NCBI GenBank assembly: GCA_964526695.1
Contig: CAZGJA010000121.1
Coordinates: 1-64,000, forward strand
Source: JABWBH01 sp964526695
GTDB lineage: Bacteria > Planctomycetota > Phycisphaerae > UBA1845
Reading direction: 5' to 3'
DNA: 64,000 nucleotides
Every line of letters begins with the position of its first letter. Within the stretch, counting starts at the first letter, position 1. The notes beneath the pieces were generated by a model that had not been told where the DNA came from, made no database searches, and saw nothing but the letters and a program-made list of their open reading frames with translations. Shown piece after piece: positions 1 to 10,050 of this stretch. The position numbers and the translations under genes were made by a program.

Positions 1-1
1 C

Positions 2-112
2 CGAACATGCTGGGAAACGGTTTTGAAAGGGTCGCTCGAACATGCGGCTCTGCAAAAACTCCTGACCCGATTGCGTCTGACGCTGTTGGATTACCTCAGC
101 CGGGCTGCCTGA
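2..112 (+). CDS. C-terminal end of an unidentified protein (partial)
   Basis: An open frame enters from the left edge and stops with TGA at 110-112. It encodes about 36 residues that end in a leucine-rich amphipathic stretch (ALQKLLTRLRLTLLDYLSRA). I do not recognise the family. It could be the tail of a transposase or of another helical protein, or a chance open frame. It lies downstream of a recombinase remnant on the opposite strand, so it may belong to the same decayed mobile region. Confidence 0.25.
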   Translation, partial: RTCWETVLKGSLEHAALQKLLTRLRLTLLDYLSRAA

Positions 113-140
113 CACCCGGAAAAAAGGGCAAAAGTCCAGG

Positions 141-900
<760 letters not shown>

Positions 901-1040
901 GGCGTCGCCGCGCGGCTGCGCGGCGATCTGCTCTCAAGCATCATAGCAGGGTTCGGCTCTTGCATCCAGCGGCAACAGTCCGGGTTGAAAGTCGGGAGTT
1001 CCCATCGACTCGGGCAAGTCGGCGACATCCAGGTGATTAC

Positions 1041-1083
1041 CCTCGCTGGCGCTACGGGTTCAGAACCCGAAGCGCAAGCGAGA
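1041..1083. repeat. Imperfect 20-bp inverted repeat (same family as 51770-51840)
   Basis: The arms CTCGCTGGCGCTACGGGTTC and GAACCCGAAGCGCAAGCGAG pair with two mismatches and almost no loop. The same arms occur with a perfect 22-bp match at 51770-51840. The family can form a strong hairpin in RNA or single-stranded DNA. Confidence 0.75.
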
Positions 1084-1182
1084 GCTGAAGGACGCACCCC
1101 AGGCAATCCGCGAACGCGGCCGGGTCGCATGGCTTCACGCGGACCGGGTAGCCATGCTGACCCTCCCAAGAGGAACCGGCCC

Positions 1183-1289
1183 GCACCTGGGGATTCACAT
1201 GCTCACGCCGAGTACGGCGAGAGCATGCCACCCATTCGCACCTGGGGATTCACATGCTCACGCCGGGTACGGCGAGAGCATGCCACCCA
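1183..1289. repeat. 52-bp direct repeat, two copies, each with a hairpin core
   Basis: Two copies (1183-1234 and 1238-1289) differ at one position (CCGAGTACGG against CCGGGTACGG). Each begins GCACCTGGGGATTCACATGC and contains the near-palindrome GCTCACGCCGAGTACGGCGA. Each ends in GCATGCCACCC, the terminus shared with the 33-bp repeat family found elsewhere in the window. Confidence 0.85.
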
Positions 1290-1320
1290 CCGAGTTCGTC
1301 AGCCGCTGCCACCCGCCGCC

Positions 1321-1353
1321 ACGGCCTGGCGAGTACGCCAGACCGTGCCACCC
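1321..1353 (+). repeat. 33-bp palindromic repeat, copy 1
   Basis: Copy of a 33-nt sequence that begins ACGGCCTGGCGAGTACGCCA and continues GACCGTGCCACCC. The core CTGGCG-AGTA-CGCCAG is a perfect inverted repeat. Near-identical copies lie at 32258-32290, 32345-32377, 36621-36653 and, inverted, 48346-48378. All are intergenic. Confidence 0.85.
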
Positions 1354-1570
1354 TTGAACGCCGATTCCAGCGGGGCACAGGATGCGGGGGATTTCGGGTT
1401 GGGGAGCGGCGCCCGAACGGTTGACGGTGGTGGGGGACAAGGCTGTAATGATGCGCGTTGCGCGGGCGGGTTGAGGGGTCTGAAGCGGCGCGGCGTGGGC
1501 GGTGGGGCAGAGAGCGTGCGGTTGGCCGGGAGGGCGGATGATGATCATGACGAGGTTGCAGGGGGGGGGG

Positions 1571-2476
1571 ATGGAAGTGTCGCGCAAATGCACATTTGTT
1601 CGATGCGCTGTGGCCTGCGGTTGCGTCGTCTTGATGGCCCTGTCGTCGGGATGTCAGACCGACGGCTTTTTTCAGCCCGGGCGTTCGCCCAAGGCGGATC
1701 GGGTGATCGTCGCGCAGACGTTGGCGCCGCGGCAGGTGGATGAGGACTTCCTGCACAACGCGAAGGAGGCCGATCTCGCCGAGGAAGTGGTGGGGCACCG
1801 TGAGGCATACGTCTCCGCGCTGCGGTCGCTTCGTGATGCCTATGCGGCGGGCGGGAACGGAGCGCGGCGCGATCAGGCGGCCACCGAGCTGGCGGGGCTG
1901 GAGAAGGTGCAGCAATTCCACTACATGCTCGACGCCGAGGTGCCTCCGGTCGATCTGAAGCCCACGCTGTCGATTCCCGAAGCGGATCGTCTGTATAACA
2001 GCGCGGTGAAGTTGATGAAGCAGGGCGGCTCCGGCATCCCCGGGCTGTACCGGCAGGAGAAAATGCTCGAGGCGCTCCACGCGTTCAAGTCCGTGATCAA
2101 CCTGTATCCCACGAGCGACAAGATCGACGACGCGGCCTTTTACGCGGGGGAGATCCACAAGGAGTATTTGCCCGAGCAGGAGCTGATCGCGGTGCGGTGG
2201 TATGAGCGGTCGATGCAATGGAACCCGAAGACGCCGCACCCCGTCCGCTTCCAGGCCGCGGTCATTTATGATTATCGCCTGCACGACCGCGCCCGCGCGC
2301 TGGAGCTGTATCACGGCGTGCTGGAGCAGGAGAAGGACATCGACCTGAGCAACACGCGGTTCTCCTCGCGGCGGATCGATGAGTTGATGCGCGAGCCGCG
2401 GACCGCAACATCCGCGGAGAGTTCCGAGGAGGACGCGGCGGCGGACGCGGAGCCGCCTGCTTCCGGCGGGGCATGA
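1571..2476 (+). CDS. Lipoprotein with TPR-like helical repeats
   Basis: Predicted 301-residue lipoprotein of unknown specific function. The N-terminus has basic residues, a hydrophobic stretch and a lipobox ending LSSGC at about residue 28, so it should be lipidated and anchored in a membrane. The mature part contains TPR-like helices (YRQEKMLEALHAFKSVINLY and IAVRWYERSMQWNP), as in outer-membrane assembly or scaffold lipoproteins, and ends in an acidic alanine-rich tail. The ATG at 1571 was chosen because it directly precedes the signal peptide and follows a G-run; an earlier in-frame start at 1502 would bury the signal. The next gene follows 52 bases later on the same strand. Confidence 0.7.
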   Translation: MEVSRKCTFVRCAVACGCVVLMALSSGCQTDGFFQPGRSPKADRVIVAQTLAPRQVDEDFLHNAKEADLAEEVVGHREAYVSALRSLRDAYAAGGNGARRDQAATELAGLEKVQQFHYMLDAEVPPVDLKPTLSIPEADRLYNSAVKLMKQGGSGIPGLYRQEKMLEALHAFKSVINLYPTSDKIDDAAFYAGEIHKEYLPEQELIAVRWYERSMQWNPKTPHPVRFQAAVIYDYRLHDRARALELYHGVLEQEKDIDLSNTRFSSRRIDELMREPRTATSAESSEEDAAADAEPPASGGA

Positions 2477-2528
2477 GTTTGACGCCGACTCCTGCAATCG
2501 GGAGCGTGACGGGTCGCGGACGGTCGAT

Positions 2529-3041
2529 ATGGCGAGAGCGTTCCTCTGGACGGCGGTGAGCGAGGTCTTGCTCTTCCTGGCGACCGGCGCGCTGGGGCTG
2601 GTCGCCGCCGACGCGGCGGGGCTGCGTCGCCACGTCGGGGCGGCGCTCTTCACGGCGATCTTCGGGTGCATGATGCACGCCGTCGTCCTCACGTATTTCG
2701 CGGTGACCGGGAAGCTCATTCATCAGGCGGTGGCGCTGGGAAAGCTCTCGGTCGAGCCTTTTGAGCGGCTGCGGCGATCGAAGAAGCGGATCACCCTGCT
2801 CGTCGGGCTTGGGATGCTTTCCATCGCGGTGGCCGTGGGCACGGGAGCGTGGCGGCTGTCGGGCACCCAAGGTCCGCGGTGGCACCTGCTCGCGGCGGGG
2901 GCGGCGGTGCTGGTCAACTGCGTGGTATTCTACCATCAGTACACTCTCATCTTTGAGGCGCAGCAGTCGTTGGGCGAGGTGATGCGCGAGTATGAGTCGG
3001 CGCGCTCCGGCGGGGGGCGGGCCTCTCAGTCGCCGGTATAA
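2529..3041 (+). CDS. Small polytopic membrane protein, unknown function
   Basis: A 170-residue protein with about four transmembrane segments (near residues 5-30, 35-60, 87-107 and 118-142), a short basic loop (RLRRSKKR, about 80-88) and a hydrophilic C-terminus. I do not recognise the family. Its position 52 bases after the lipoprotein gene and 52 bases before a GT39-like membrane enzyme suggests co-transcription with an envelope function. Confidence 0.6.
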   Translation: MARAFLWTAVSEVLLFLATGALGLVAADAAGLRRHVGAALFTAIFGCMMHAVVLTYFAVTGKLIHQAVALGKLSVEPFERLRRSKKRITLLVGLGMLSIAVAVGTGAWRLSGTQGPRWHLLAAGAAVLVNCVVFYHQYTLIFEAQQSLGEVMREYESARSGGGRASQSPV

Positions 3042-3093
3042 GGCATGGGCCCGCGCCTTGGGCCGCGCGGCGCTTTGCAACACGGAATGGTGC

Positions 3094-4761
3094 ATGGCAG
3101 GCCGCGATTCCATGACGCCCTCGTCCCTGATGACGACGCCTCAGAAAGTCGCGTTGGGCGTCCTGCTCGGCGCATCCGCGCTCGTTCGCGCGGCCATCGT
3201 GCTTCATGCCGGACCCATGACGGACCAGGGCTTGTATGTCGATGACGCGTTCATGTCCCACAAGATCGCGATGAACATCGCGGAAGGGCGCGGCGTCACG
3301 CAGGCCGGATCGGCGACCAATGGGTTTCAGCCGCTGTTCGTCTTTCTGCTCATTCCATTGTATTGGCTGTTCGACGCCGGCGATGCGACGGTGGCGTCGG
3401 CGCTGATGTGCTCGGTCTTCGGCGTGCTGTGCGCCGCGTGGATTCACCGGATCCTCGCAAGATTGTATGGTGCGCCGGTGGGGCTTGTCGGTGCGGGATT
3501 ATTTGTTGCATCGAGTTTCATGACGCGTGCGGCGCTCTGCGGGCTGGAGACGAGTCTGGCCAATCTCATGATGTTGATTGTGCTGGATTGCCACCTTCGG
3601 GCGCGGCTTGGCGGGGGGCTTGGCACATGGGGTCACGCCGCGGGATTCGGGTTGCTGCTTGGCCTGGCGGTATTGGCGAGGATCGATCTTGTTTTTCTGA
3701 TAATACCAATCCTGTTCGCTCAGGCTCGGCGGTGCCGGTCAAGGCTTGATGCAAGTCGGCTCGCCGCTGTGTTTGCTGTGTGTGGTGCGGTCGTGGCACC
3801 GTGGTTTGTGTGGAGTTGGATCGTCTGCGGCTCGATTCTGCCCATCAGCGGAGAGGCGACCCGCACGATTTCTCAACTGTACGGAACGGAGGGGATCCCC
3901 GTCACTTCGCCTGTGTATTTCGAGCTGGGCGCGGCGCCGGTTTCGTTTTATGCGTTGCACGCGGCGGATGCGATGACCCATATTGTCGCGGAGACGCCGC
4001 TGAGTCAGCCGTTGTACACATTTCTGCGCGCCGCGCCGCAGGGGTCGCTTCTGTGGATTGCGGCATGGGGCGCCGCGGCGTGGCTGGCGCATCGTCGTCT
4101 TGCGGCCGGACACTCTGAGGCGAGCCGTTTGCGAGGGTTGTGGCAGGCGATGCCGTCCGCGTGGGTGTTCGGTGCGCTAATGATCTCGGCCTATGCGACG
4201 TGGGGATTCGGGCGCTGGTGGTTCTGGAGATACATGACGCCTGTCGGCGTGCTGCTGGTGTTTCCCTCGGCGCTGTGGGTGGATGCCGTGATGAGCGGAT
4301 GGGCGACGAAGGGCCGGAGTTTCAGTGCAGTCGTTTGTGTGCTTGTCGCGGGGATTTATGGCGCGGCGGGCATTGAAGGTCATCGGCGGTTGTTTGGGGA
4401 TCCGCCCGCGTCAGTAAATGAGCCTCGCATGTACGCGGACACACTCGCCCTGCGCGAGCTGCTGCCTTACGGATGCCGGATCGGCAGCTTTGAGAGCGGC
4501 ATTCTTGACTATTATCTTGGCTGGGACGTCATCAATCTGGACGGCAAGACGAATGCGGCCGCGCTCAACGCCTTGAAGGCGGGGCGTATAGACGAATACA
4601 TTGAAAAGCGGGGCATTGAATACATCGTGTCCAGTCCTCCATTGCTGCGCGATCTGCTTAGTCCGCGCGGGCATTGGGAGGAAGGGCGGCTTCGGCTGGT
4701 GGCAAGGCTGAGTCACAGCTGGATATTGAAAGTCGAGCGGGGCGAGGTTGGGAAGCGCTGA
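3094..4761 (+). CDS. Polytopic membrane glycosyltransferase-like protein (GT39/ArnT type)
   Basis: About 555 residues with roughly ten membrane spans. The first periplasmic loop carries an acidic pair in VDDAFMSHKIAMNIAEGRG, followed by GFQPLFVFLL, a layout typical of GT-C fold enzymes that transfer sugars from polyprenyl-phosphate donors. The C-terminal part (LALRELLPYGCRIGSFESG onward) looks like the soluble domain found in such proteins. Acceptor and donor are unknown. ATG 3094 was chosen over an upstream frame that overlaps the preceding gene; ATG 3112 is an alternative. GC content is somewhat lower than in neighbouring genes. Confidence 0.6.
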   Translation: MAGRDSMTPSSLMTTPQKVALGVLLGASALVRAAIVLHAGPMTDQGLYVDDAFMSHKIAMNIAEGRGVTQAGSATNGFQPLFVFLLIPLYWLFDAGDATVASALMCSVFGVLCAAWIHRILARLYGAPVGLVGAGLFVASSFMTRAALCGLETSLANLMMLIVLDCHLRARLGGGLGTWGHAAGFGLLLGLAVLARIDLVFLIIPILFAQARRCRSRLDASRLAAVFAVCGAVVAPWFVWSWIVCGSILPISGEATRTISQLYGTEGIPVTSPVYFELGAAPVSFYALHAADAMTHIVAETPLSQPLYTFLRAAPQGSLLWIAAWGAAAWLAHRRLAAGHSEASRLRGLWQAMPSAWVFGALMISAYATWGFGRWWFWRYMTPVGVLLVFPSALWVDAVMSGWATKGRSFSAVVCVLVAGIYGAAGIEGHRRLFGDPPASVNEPRMYADTLALRELLPYGCRIGSFESGILDYYLGWDVINLDGKTNAAALNALKAGRIDEYIEKRGIEYIVSSPPLLRDLLSPRGHWEEGRLRLVARLSHSWILKVERGEVGKR

Positions 4762-4869
4762 CGCTTGAGGGTGACAAAACGCCAAGGGGGCGTGGACGAT
4801 TCCGCGATCGCAGACTGCCTCCCGCCCGGGCAATAATGTTGTTTTGGTTTGTACTGGAAGGAATCACTC

Positions 4870-5859
4870 ATGGCCGATCAACCTGTTCCCTACCGTGGCG
4901 TCGGCGTGGCGGAGGTCATCTCGCAGGACACCGCATGCCGCAGGTGTGGATACAATCTGCGGGGCTTGACCGTGACGGGGCGCTGTCCCGAGTGCGGCAC
5001 GCCCGTGGGGCTGTCGGTGTTCGGGGACTTCCTACGGTTCTGCGATCCGCGCTGGCTTGAGCGACTGGCCACCGGAGTTTCGTTCATCCTGTGGGGGATC
5101 CTCGTCGGCATTGTGATCGGCATGGCGGGCGGCTTGCTGGCCGTTCTCTTCCATCCCATGCTGGGGCAGGGGGTGATGTTGTGCGGTGGATTGGTCTCGC
5201 TCTACGGCACCTGGCTGCTGACGGAGCCGGATCCCAGCGGCATCGGCGAGGACAAGGACGTGAACGCGCGGCGCGTGGTGCGCGTGTGCCTCATACTCGG
5301 GTTGGCGTACAGCGTGCTGAGCATGAGTTCGCGGCAAGCGTCGTCGGGAGGCATGGTTCAGTTGGTCCTGATCGTCTTGACGGCGCTGACGGGCGTGAGT
5401 CAGGCGATTGGGGAAGCGGCGAAACTCCTCTATTTGCGTAAACTGGCGCTGCGCATTCCGGATGACGCGCTGGCGAGGCGCGCGAGATTCCTGGTGTATG
5501 CACAGGGAATCAGCCTATTACTCGCAGTGGGCGTCGGCGTGGCGGCGATTGCGTTGGCGGTTCCTGTCGCGGCAGGCGGTTGGGCGAAGGGGGGGCCGGC
5601 GGGGCCGGTGATGACCTTCAGTTCCTCAACGGGCGGCACCACGATCACCAGCACGACTCCGGTTTCTGGAGTGAGTTTGATGTTCCTGGGCTGCGGCGCC
5701 GGTCTTTTTGGGCTGGCCGTACTTATCTTCAGCATCATGGGGCTGCACCTCATCTGGCGCATGGGCAAGGCCTTTCGCGAGCACGGCGCGTACGCCAGCG
5801 CGATCTGGGCGCAGCAGCAGCAGTCGATGCCTCCGACCGGCGAAGTGGGTTCCGCTTGA
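4870..5859 (+). CDS. Zinc-ribbon membrane protein, unknown function
   Basis: A 329-residue protein. The N-terminal 50 residues form a Cys4 zinc ribbon (CRRCGYNLRGL followed by CPECG). The rest holds paired transmembrane segments (about residues 70-120, 135-190, 210-245 and 275-300). Ribbon-plus-membrane proteins of this form are common in Planctomycetota and have no assigned role. The start has a good ribosome binding site (GGAAGGAATCACTC before ATG). It converges with the GH2 gene, 42 bases away. Confidence 0.65.
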   Translation: MADQPVPYRGVGVAEVISQDTACRRCGYNLRGLTVTGRCPECGTPVGLSVFGDFLRFCDPRWLERLATGVSFILWGILVGIVIGMAGGLLAVLFHPMLGQGVMLCGGLVSLYGTWLLTEPDPSGIGEDKDVNARRVVRVCLILGLAYSVLSMSSRQASSGGMVQLVLIVLTALTGVSQAIGEAAKLLYLRKLALRIPDDALARRARFLVYAQGISLLLAVGVGVAAIALAVPVAAGGWAKGGPAGPVMTFSSSTGGTTITSTTPVSGVSLMFLGCGAGLFGLAVLIFSIMGLHLIWRMGKAFREHGAYASAIWAQQQQSMPPTGEVGSA

Positions 5860-5901
5860 AGGGCGGCCTGCTATGTCGGCGGTTTGGACTTGCCTCTGAA
5901 A

Positions 5902-8181
5902 TCAAGGTTGCAGCAACTCGCCCGTCGTCAGCAGTGCAAGGTCGATGAACTGCCCGCCCGTGTCCTGATGGGTGTGGACGGCGATCACGTTGCGGCCCGG
6001 ACGCAACGCGGCCCGGAGCTTCTCGGTCACGTCGAAGGGCGCGTAGGCATCGTTCCAGCCGGTGAGCCTTAGCAACTCGACGCCGTTGACGTACACTTCG
6101 GTGGCGTTGTCGTAGTGCATGATGACGGAGGCCTGCGCGAAGGTGGAGCCGTCGAAATCAAACGCGGCGCGCAGGCGGATGTCAGGCGTCGCCCAGGCGG
6201 TGCCGATGCGCGACTCCCAGCCCGCTTTGCTGCCGAAGCCGGCCTTGCCCACGCTCCATGCGCCGTCGTCGAAATCGGTTTGCGCCCAGTCTTGCACCGC
6301 GGCAGCTGAAACACCGACCGTTGGCGTTTCAGTCGTATAGCGCCAGAGGGTCGGTTCACCGGGGTCCACGGCGGCGCGGACGAGCGTTCGCCACGGCGCC
6401 GTCGCGGTCGGCTCAAGGCCGGGAGGCTTGCTTTCGTACGCCGCGGGGCGCGCGGACATCGCGCGAACCCGCGCCATGTCGAACTTCGGCGTGCGGTCGT
6501 AGAAGTAGATGCCGTTGCACTCCTGCTCCACGTCGGTGAGCTGCGTGTAGCAGTAGCCGAACATGAAGCGGTTTTGTGTCACGGCCTTCATAAGTCCGTC
6601 GTAGCGCGCGTACCACTCGTCGAGCGTTTTCGGGTTCTGCCCGTAGCCCCAGCCCTGCTTGCCTTCGGGGATCCAGCCGATGCCTCCGAATTCGCTGAGG
6701 AAGAACGGACGGTCGATGCCGGCGATGCCGTACTGTGGCGGGTAGTGCGCGGCGTCGCCGATCGAAGTCCAGTTCGCCGCCAGCGCCGCTCCGTCCGACG
6801 TGTAATCATGGCGGCAGTCCACGTCGGGATCGGGATGGCTCTTGACCCAGCCGCTGGTCTCGATCACCGGGCGCGTCGGGTCCAGGGTTTTCACCATCTC
6901 GTAAACCACGTTCTGCAACGGACCGGCCTGCGGCGGAGTCTCGTTGAATGGGCACCAGCCGATGATGGACGGATGGTTGCGGTCGCGGCGGACGAACTCG
7001 ACGGCTTCATGGATGACGGGCAGCGCGACCTCGGCCTTCTCATAGTTCGCGCCGAAGCTGGGCGTTTCGCCCCACGTGAGATAGCCCAGCTTGTCCGCCC
7101 AGTAATGGAAGCGCGGCTCGAAGATCTTCTGGTGCAGGCGCGCGCCGTTGAACCCCGCGGCCTTGGACAGCTCGATGTCGCGGCGCAGGGCGTCGTCCGT
7201 CGGCGCGGTCCAGATGCCGTCGGGATAGAAGCCCTGATCGAGCACTAGCCGCTGATACACCGGCTTGCCGTTGATGAGGAACTGCCGCCCGCGGATGTCG
7301 ATGCTCCGCAGGCCGAAATACGTCGCCACTCCGTCGCGCACCGACTCCTTGGCGAGCAGCGTGAGCCTGGCGGTGTAGAGGAAGGGGTCTTCCGGCGACC
7401 AGGCGCGCTTCGTGCTCAGTTCGATCGACTGCACGGTGGCCAGCGACCGTACGGAACTTGTGGACGATCCGACCTTCTCCGTGCCCGCGAAGATGTCGAT
7501 GCGCAGATCCAGTCCGGTCAGCGAGCCGTCCACGTTCGACGTGAACGTGACGCGACCGGCGGCGGGATCGCCCACCACGCTGAAATCGCGAATGAAGCTG
7601 GTCCCCACGGCCTCCAGCCAGACGGTCTGCCAGATGCCCGTGGTGCGCGTGTAGAAGATGCCGTAGCTTTCGTCGCGGTCGGACTGCTTGCCGAGCTGCT
7701 GCAGGCCGCTGCGCGTGTCGTCGAAGGCACGAACGATGAGCGTGTGCGTCGCGCCGGGCTTTGCATCCTTCAGCTCGAACGTGATGGGCACGTTGCCGCC
7801 GGTGTGCTCGCCGAGGCGCACGCCGTCGAGCCACGCGGTGGTCCGCCAGTCGCACGCGCCGATGTGCAGCAGGACGCGCTTGCCCGTCCAGTCTTCCGGG
7901 ATCGTGATCGTCCGGCGATACCAGACGTTCTTGACGGACCCCTTCCGCTCCAGCCCCGAGAGCTTCGACTCGCGGCAGAAGGGGACGATGATCTTGTCGG
8001 GCCAGTCCTTACGCGTCAGGAACGACTCGTCGGCGGAATCGTCCGTTTCCGCGAATTCCCAGGGACCATTGAGATTCAGCCAGGTTTCGCGCTGCATGTC
8101 GGGGCGCGGGTGCTCAGGGCGCGGAATGGCATCATCGCCAGCCCTCATCCCCAAGACAGCCGCCAGCAACAAGTACATCAT
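5902..8181 (-). CDS. Glycoside hydrolase family 2 enzyme (exported)
   Basis: A 759-residue protein with a short N-terminal hydrophobic stretch (MMYLLLAAVLG) that may act as a signal. It has the GH2 order: sugar-binding jelly-roll (NLNGPWEF ... WYRRTITIP), immunoglobulin-like domain and TIM barrel. The barrel has the acid/base pair NE in WCPFNETPPQ (E about 413) and the probable nucleophile in FLSEFGGIGW (E about 496). A C-terminal beta-sandwich of about 150 residues (YVNGVELLRL) resembles galactose-binding-like modules. Substrate (beta-glucuronide, galactoside or mannoside) cannot be fixed from sequence. ATG 8181 follows GGAGAGAATC; the longer frame lacks a signal. It lies 52 bases downstream of the nucleotidyltransferase gene. 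Confidence 0.85.
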   Translation of the reverse strand: MMYLLLAAVLGMRAGDDAIPRPEHPRPDMQRETWLNLNGPWEFAETDDSADESFLTRKDWPDKIIVPFCRESKLSGLERKGSVKNVWYRRTITIPEDWTGKRVLLHIGACDWRTTAWLDGVRLGEHTGGNVPITFELKDAKPGATHTLIVRAFDDTRSGLQQLGKQSDRDESYGIFYTRTTGIWQTVWLEAVGTSFIRDFSVVGDPAAGRVTFTSNVDGSLTGLDLRIDIFAGTEKVGSSTSSVRSLATVQSIELSTKRAWSPEDPFLYTARLTLLAKESVRDGVATYFGLRSIDIRGRQFLINGKPVYQRLVLDQGFYPDGIWTAPTDDALRRDIELSKAAGFNGARLHQKIFEPRFHYWADKLGYLTWGETPSFGANYEKAEVALPVIHEAVEFVRRDRNHPSIIGWCPFNETPPQAGPLQNVVYEMVKTLDPTRPVIETSGWVKSHPDPDVDCRHDYTSDGAALAANWTSIGDAAHYPPQYGIAGIDRPFFLSEFGGIGWIPEGKQGWGYGQNPKTLDEWYARYDGLMKAVTQNRFMFGYCYTQLTDVEQECNGIYFYDRTPKFDMARVRAMSARPAAYESKPPGLEPTATAPWRTLVRAAVDPGEPTLWRYTTETPTVGVSAAAVQDWAQTDFDDGAWSVGKAGFGSKAGWESRIGTAWATPDIRLRAAFDFDGSTFAQASVIMHYDNATEVYVNGVELLRLTGWNDAYAPFDVTEKLRAALRPGRNVIAVHTHQDTGGQFIDLALLTTGELLQP

Positions 8182-8233
8182 GATTCTCTCCAAGATCGGC
8201 GTCGGACCGCCGCCGAGCAGGGCGTGGGTTTCG

Positions 8234-9472
8234 TTATGAGGATTCCTTCTTGAGTATCTCGCGGGCCATTCGCATCGCATCCCCCGGCGTTCGAATCGTC
8301 TCATTGAGCTGCGCCCGATACACGGCGCTGAGCACGCGGCCAAACGCCGGTCCGGGAGCATAACCGGCGGCTGTGAGGTCGTCGCCGGTCAGCAGCGGTG
8401 GGGGGGTGGCGCTGGCGGCGTCGATGGCTTGGATGGCGGTGGACACGTGGTTCCAACGATCCAGCGACCGGTGCGAAGTCATGCACTCCGCACGCGCGAG
8501 CTGCAACAGGTCCATGCAGAACGGATGCGCCCGCCAGATTCGCCGCTGTGCAAGCTCGTCCGCCGCCGCACTCAGCACGTCGGCGCACTGAGCCACGAGC
8601 CATGCGACGGCGTCGGTCAGGTCGTTGCTCAGCCGCAGGTTGAGGCAAAACCGACGGACTTGCTCCCCGCTGCGCTCGCAGACCATCGCGGCCAGCGCCA
8701 GCGCTGCGCTGATGTCGTCGGACGGCAGAGCCGCGAGTCGCGCCTCAATGCGATCCGACTCGTCGGTGGGGGGGCGCCACTCCTCGACGAGGTGCTGCGC
8801 CAAAGCGGACTCGCGCAGCAGCCGCCAGACCCGCGCCCGAGCCGGCGAGGTGAGCATGCGCTCCAGCTCCATCCAGATCCGCTCCGCGCTGATGCCGCGC
8901 AGCCGGGGTGCAAGGTCTCGGATGGCGGCAAGCGTGGCGGCATCCAGCTCGAAATCCAGCGCCACCGCGAACCGAACCGCCCGCAACATGCGCAGATGGT
9001 CCTCGCCGAAACGCTGCGCCGGGTCGCCGATGGTGCGGATGAGCCGGGCGTCAAGATCCGCCCGCCCGCCGACGTGGTCGATGACGCGATCGGCGATCGG
9101 ATCGTAGAACATGCCGTTGACGGTGAAGTCGCGGCGCCGCGCGTCCTCCAGGTCGTCGCTGAACGTCACCTGATCCGGGCGGCGACCGTCGCTGTACGCG
9201 GCGTCCTTGCGAAACGTGGCCACCTCCACGCTGACGCCGAGCCGGCGGACGAGAATGACCCCGAACTGCTGGCCCACGCCGCGAGCGCGCGGGAAAAGCG
9301 CCAGCACCTGCTCCGGCCGCGCGTCGGTGACCACGTCGTAGTCCTTGGGCGTTCGCTGCAGGAGCATGTCGCGCACGCAGCCGCCGGCCAGCAGCGCGGA
9401 AAAGCCCGCGTCGCGCAGCTTCCGCAGCACGGCGAGCGAGGCCTGTCGGGCATCCGTTTTGCGGGGATTCAT
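8234..9472 (-). CDS. tRNA CCA-adding enzyme / poly(A) polymerase family nucleotidyltransferase
   Basis: A 412-residue class II nucleotidyltransferase. The head domain has LLAGGCVRDML (residues 27-37) and the metal-binding DYD (44-46), followed by RRDFTVNGMFYDP and RFGEDHLRMLRAVRFA, which place it in the tRNA CCA-adding/poly(A) polymerase family. CCA addition is plausible because neither RNA gene in the window encodes its CCA. The helical C-terminal half has no clear HD motif. The start overlaps the rsmD stop as ATGA (9469-9472), indicating translational coupling. Confidence 0.85.
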   Translation of the reverse strand: MNPRKTDARQASLAVLRKLRDAGFSALLAGGCVRDMLLQRTPKDYDVVTDARPEQVLALFPRARGVGQQFGVILVRRLGVSVEVATFRKDAAYSDGRRPDQVTFSDDLEDARRRDFTVNGMFYDPIADRVIDHVGGRADLDARLIRTIGDPAQRFGEDHLRMLRAVRFAVALDFELDAATLAAIRDLAPRLRGISAERIWMELERMLTSPARARVWRLLRESALAQHLVEEWRPPTDESDRIEARLAALPSDDISAALALAAMVCERSGEQVRRFCLNLRLSNDLTDAVAWLVAQCADVLSAAADELAQRRIWRAHPFCMDLLQLARAECMTSHRSLDRWNHVSTAIQAIDAASATPPPLLTGDDLTAAGYAPGPAFGRVLSAVYRAQLNETIRTPGDAMRMAREILKKESS

Positions 9473-10050
9473 CGGGAAAAGAAGGTGATCGCGTGGCTGC
9501 CCAGCGTCCGCCGGTCGGACACGCGCCAACCGGCCCAGTGCTGCTGAGGATACGTGATGACGCCCTCGTGATGAAGCACGACCCTGCTTGAGGGCGAGGT
9601 CGCGGCGGCCAGTCGCTCAAGGAACCGCGGGACGTGACCCGCCGGGGACACGTCCCGCGAATCCTGGTAGGGGGGGTCGAGAAAGACGAGGTCGAACAAG
9701 GATTCGCCGGGAGCGCGCGGGTGGGACCGCCACACGTCGCCGGGAACGATCACCGCGTTGGGACCGGCCTTGAGCTTGTCCATGTTGGCGCGCAGCACGC
9801 TCAGCGCCGTGCGGTCCTTCTCGAAGAACGTGCAGGTGGCCGCGCCGCGCGAGAGCGCCTCCAGCCCGGCCGAGCCGCTGCCGGCGAAGAGGTCGGCCAC
9901 GTGCAAGGCGGGCAACTCGCCGGGCGCCGCCAGTAGCGAGCCGAGGATGTTGAACAGCGTCTCGCGCAGGGCGTCCGGCATGGGCCGAGTCCCCCCATGC
10001 TTGGGCCAGTCCAGCTTCCGCCCGCGCCACGCGCCCGCGATGATCCGCAT
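9469..10050 (-). CDS. rsmD: 16S rRNA (guanine-N2)-methyltransferase RsmD
   Basis: A 193-residue Rossmann-fold methyltransferase. It starts MRIIAGAWRGRKL, has the SAM-binding motif DLFAGSGSAGLEALSRGA (residues 53-70) and the catalytic DPPY (125-128), the usual signature and length of RsmD, which methylates G966 of 16S rRNA using SAM. It is the first gene of a minus-strand operon with the CCA-type nucleotidyltransferase, its stop overlapping the next start by four bases. Both act on RNA, fitting a shared translation role. Confidence 0.88.
   Translation of the reverse strand: MRIIAGAWRGRKLDWPKHGGTRPMPDALRETLFNILGSLLAAPGELPALHVADLFAGSGSAGLEALSRGAATCTFFEKDRTALSVLRANMDKLKAGPNAVIVPGDVWRSHPRAPGESLFDLVFLDPPYQDSRDVSPAGHVPRFLERLAAATSPSSRVVLHHEGVITYPQQHWAGWRVSDRRTLGSHAITFFSR

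Larger units (their letters stand above)
901..1570. other. Intergenic repeat-rich region, no gene seen
   Basis: I see no convincing gene between the tmRNA 5' end and the lipoprotein gene. The stretch holds an imperfect 20-bp inverted repeat at 1041-1083, a 52-bp unit repeated twice at 1183-1234 and 1238-1289, and one copy of the 33-bp palindromic repeat family at 1321-1353. Open frames here lack coding character and read through these repeats. Confidence 0.6.

Noticed and set aside
1250..2719. 489-codon minus-strand frame opposite the lipoprotein gene
   Set aside because: No domain pattern; the plus-strand gene has a lipobox signal and TPR-like helices.
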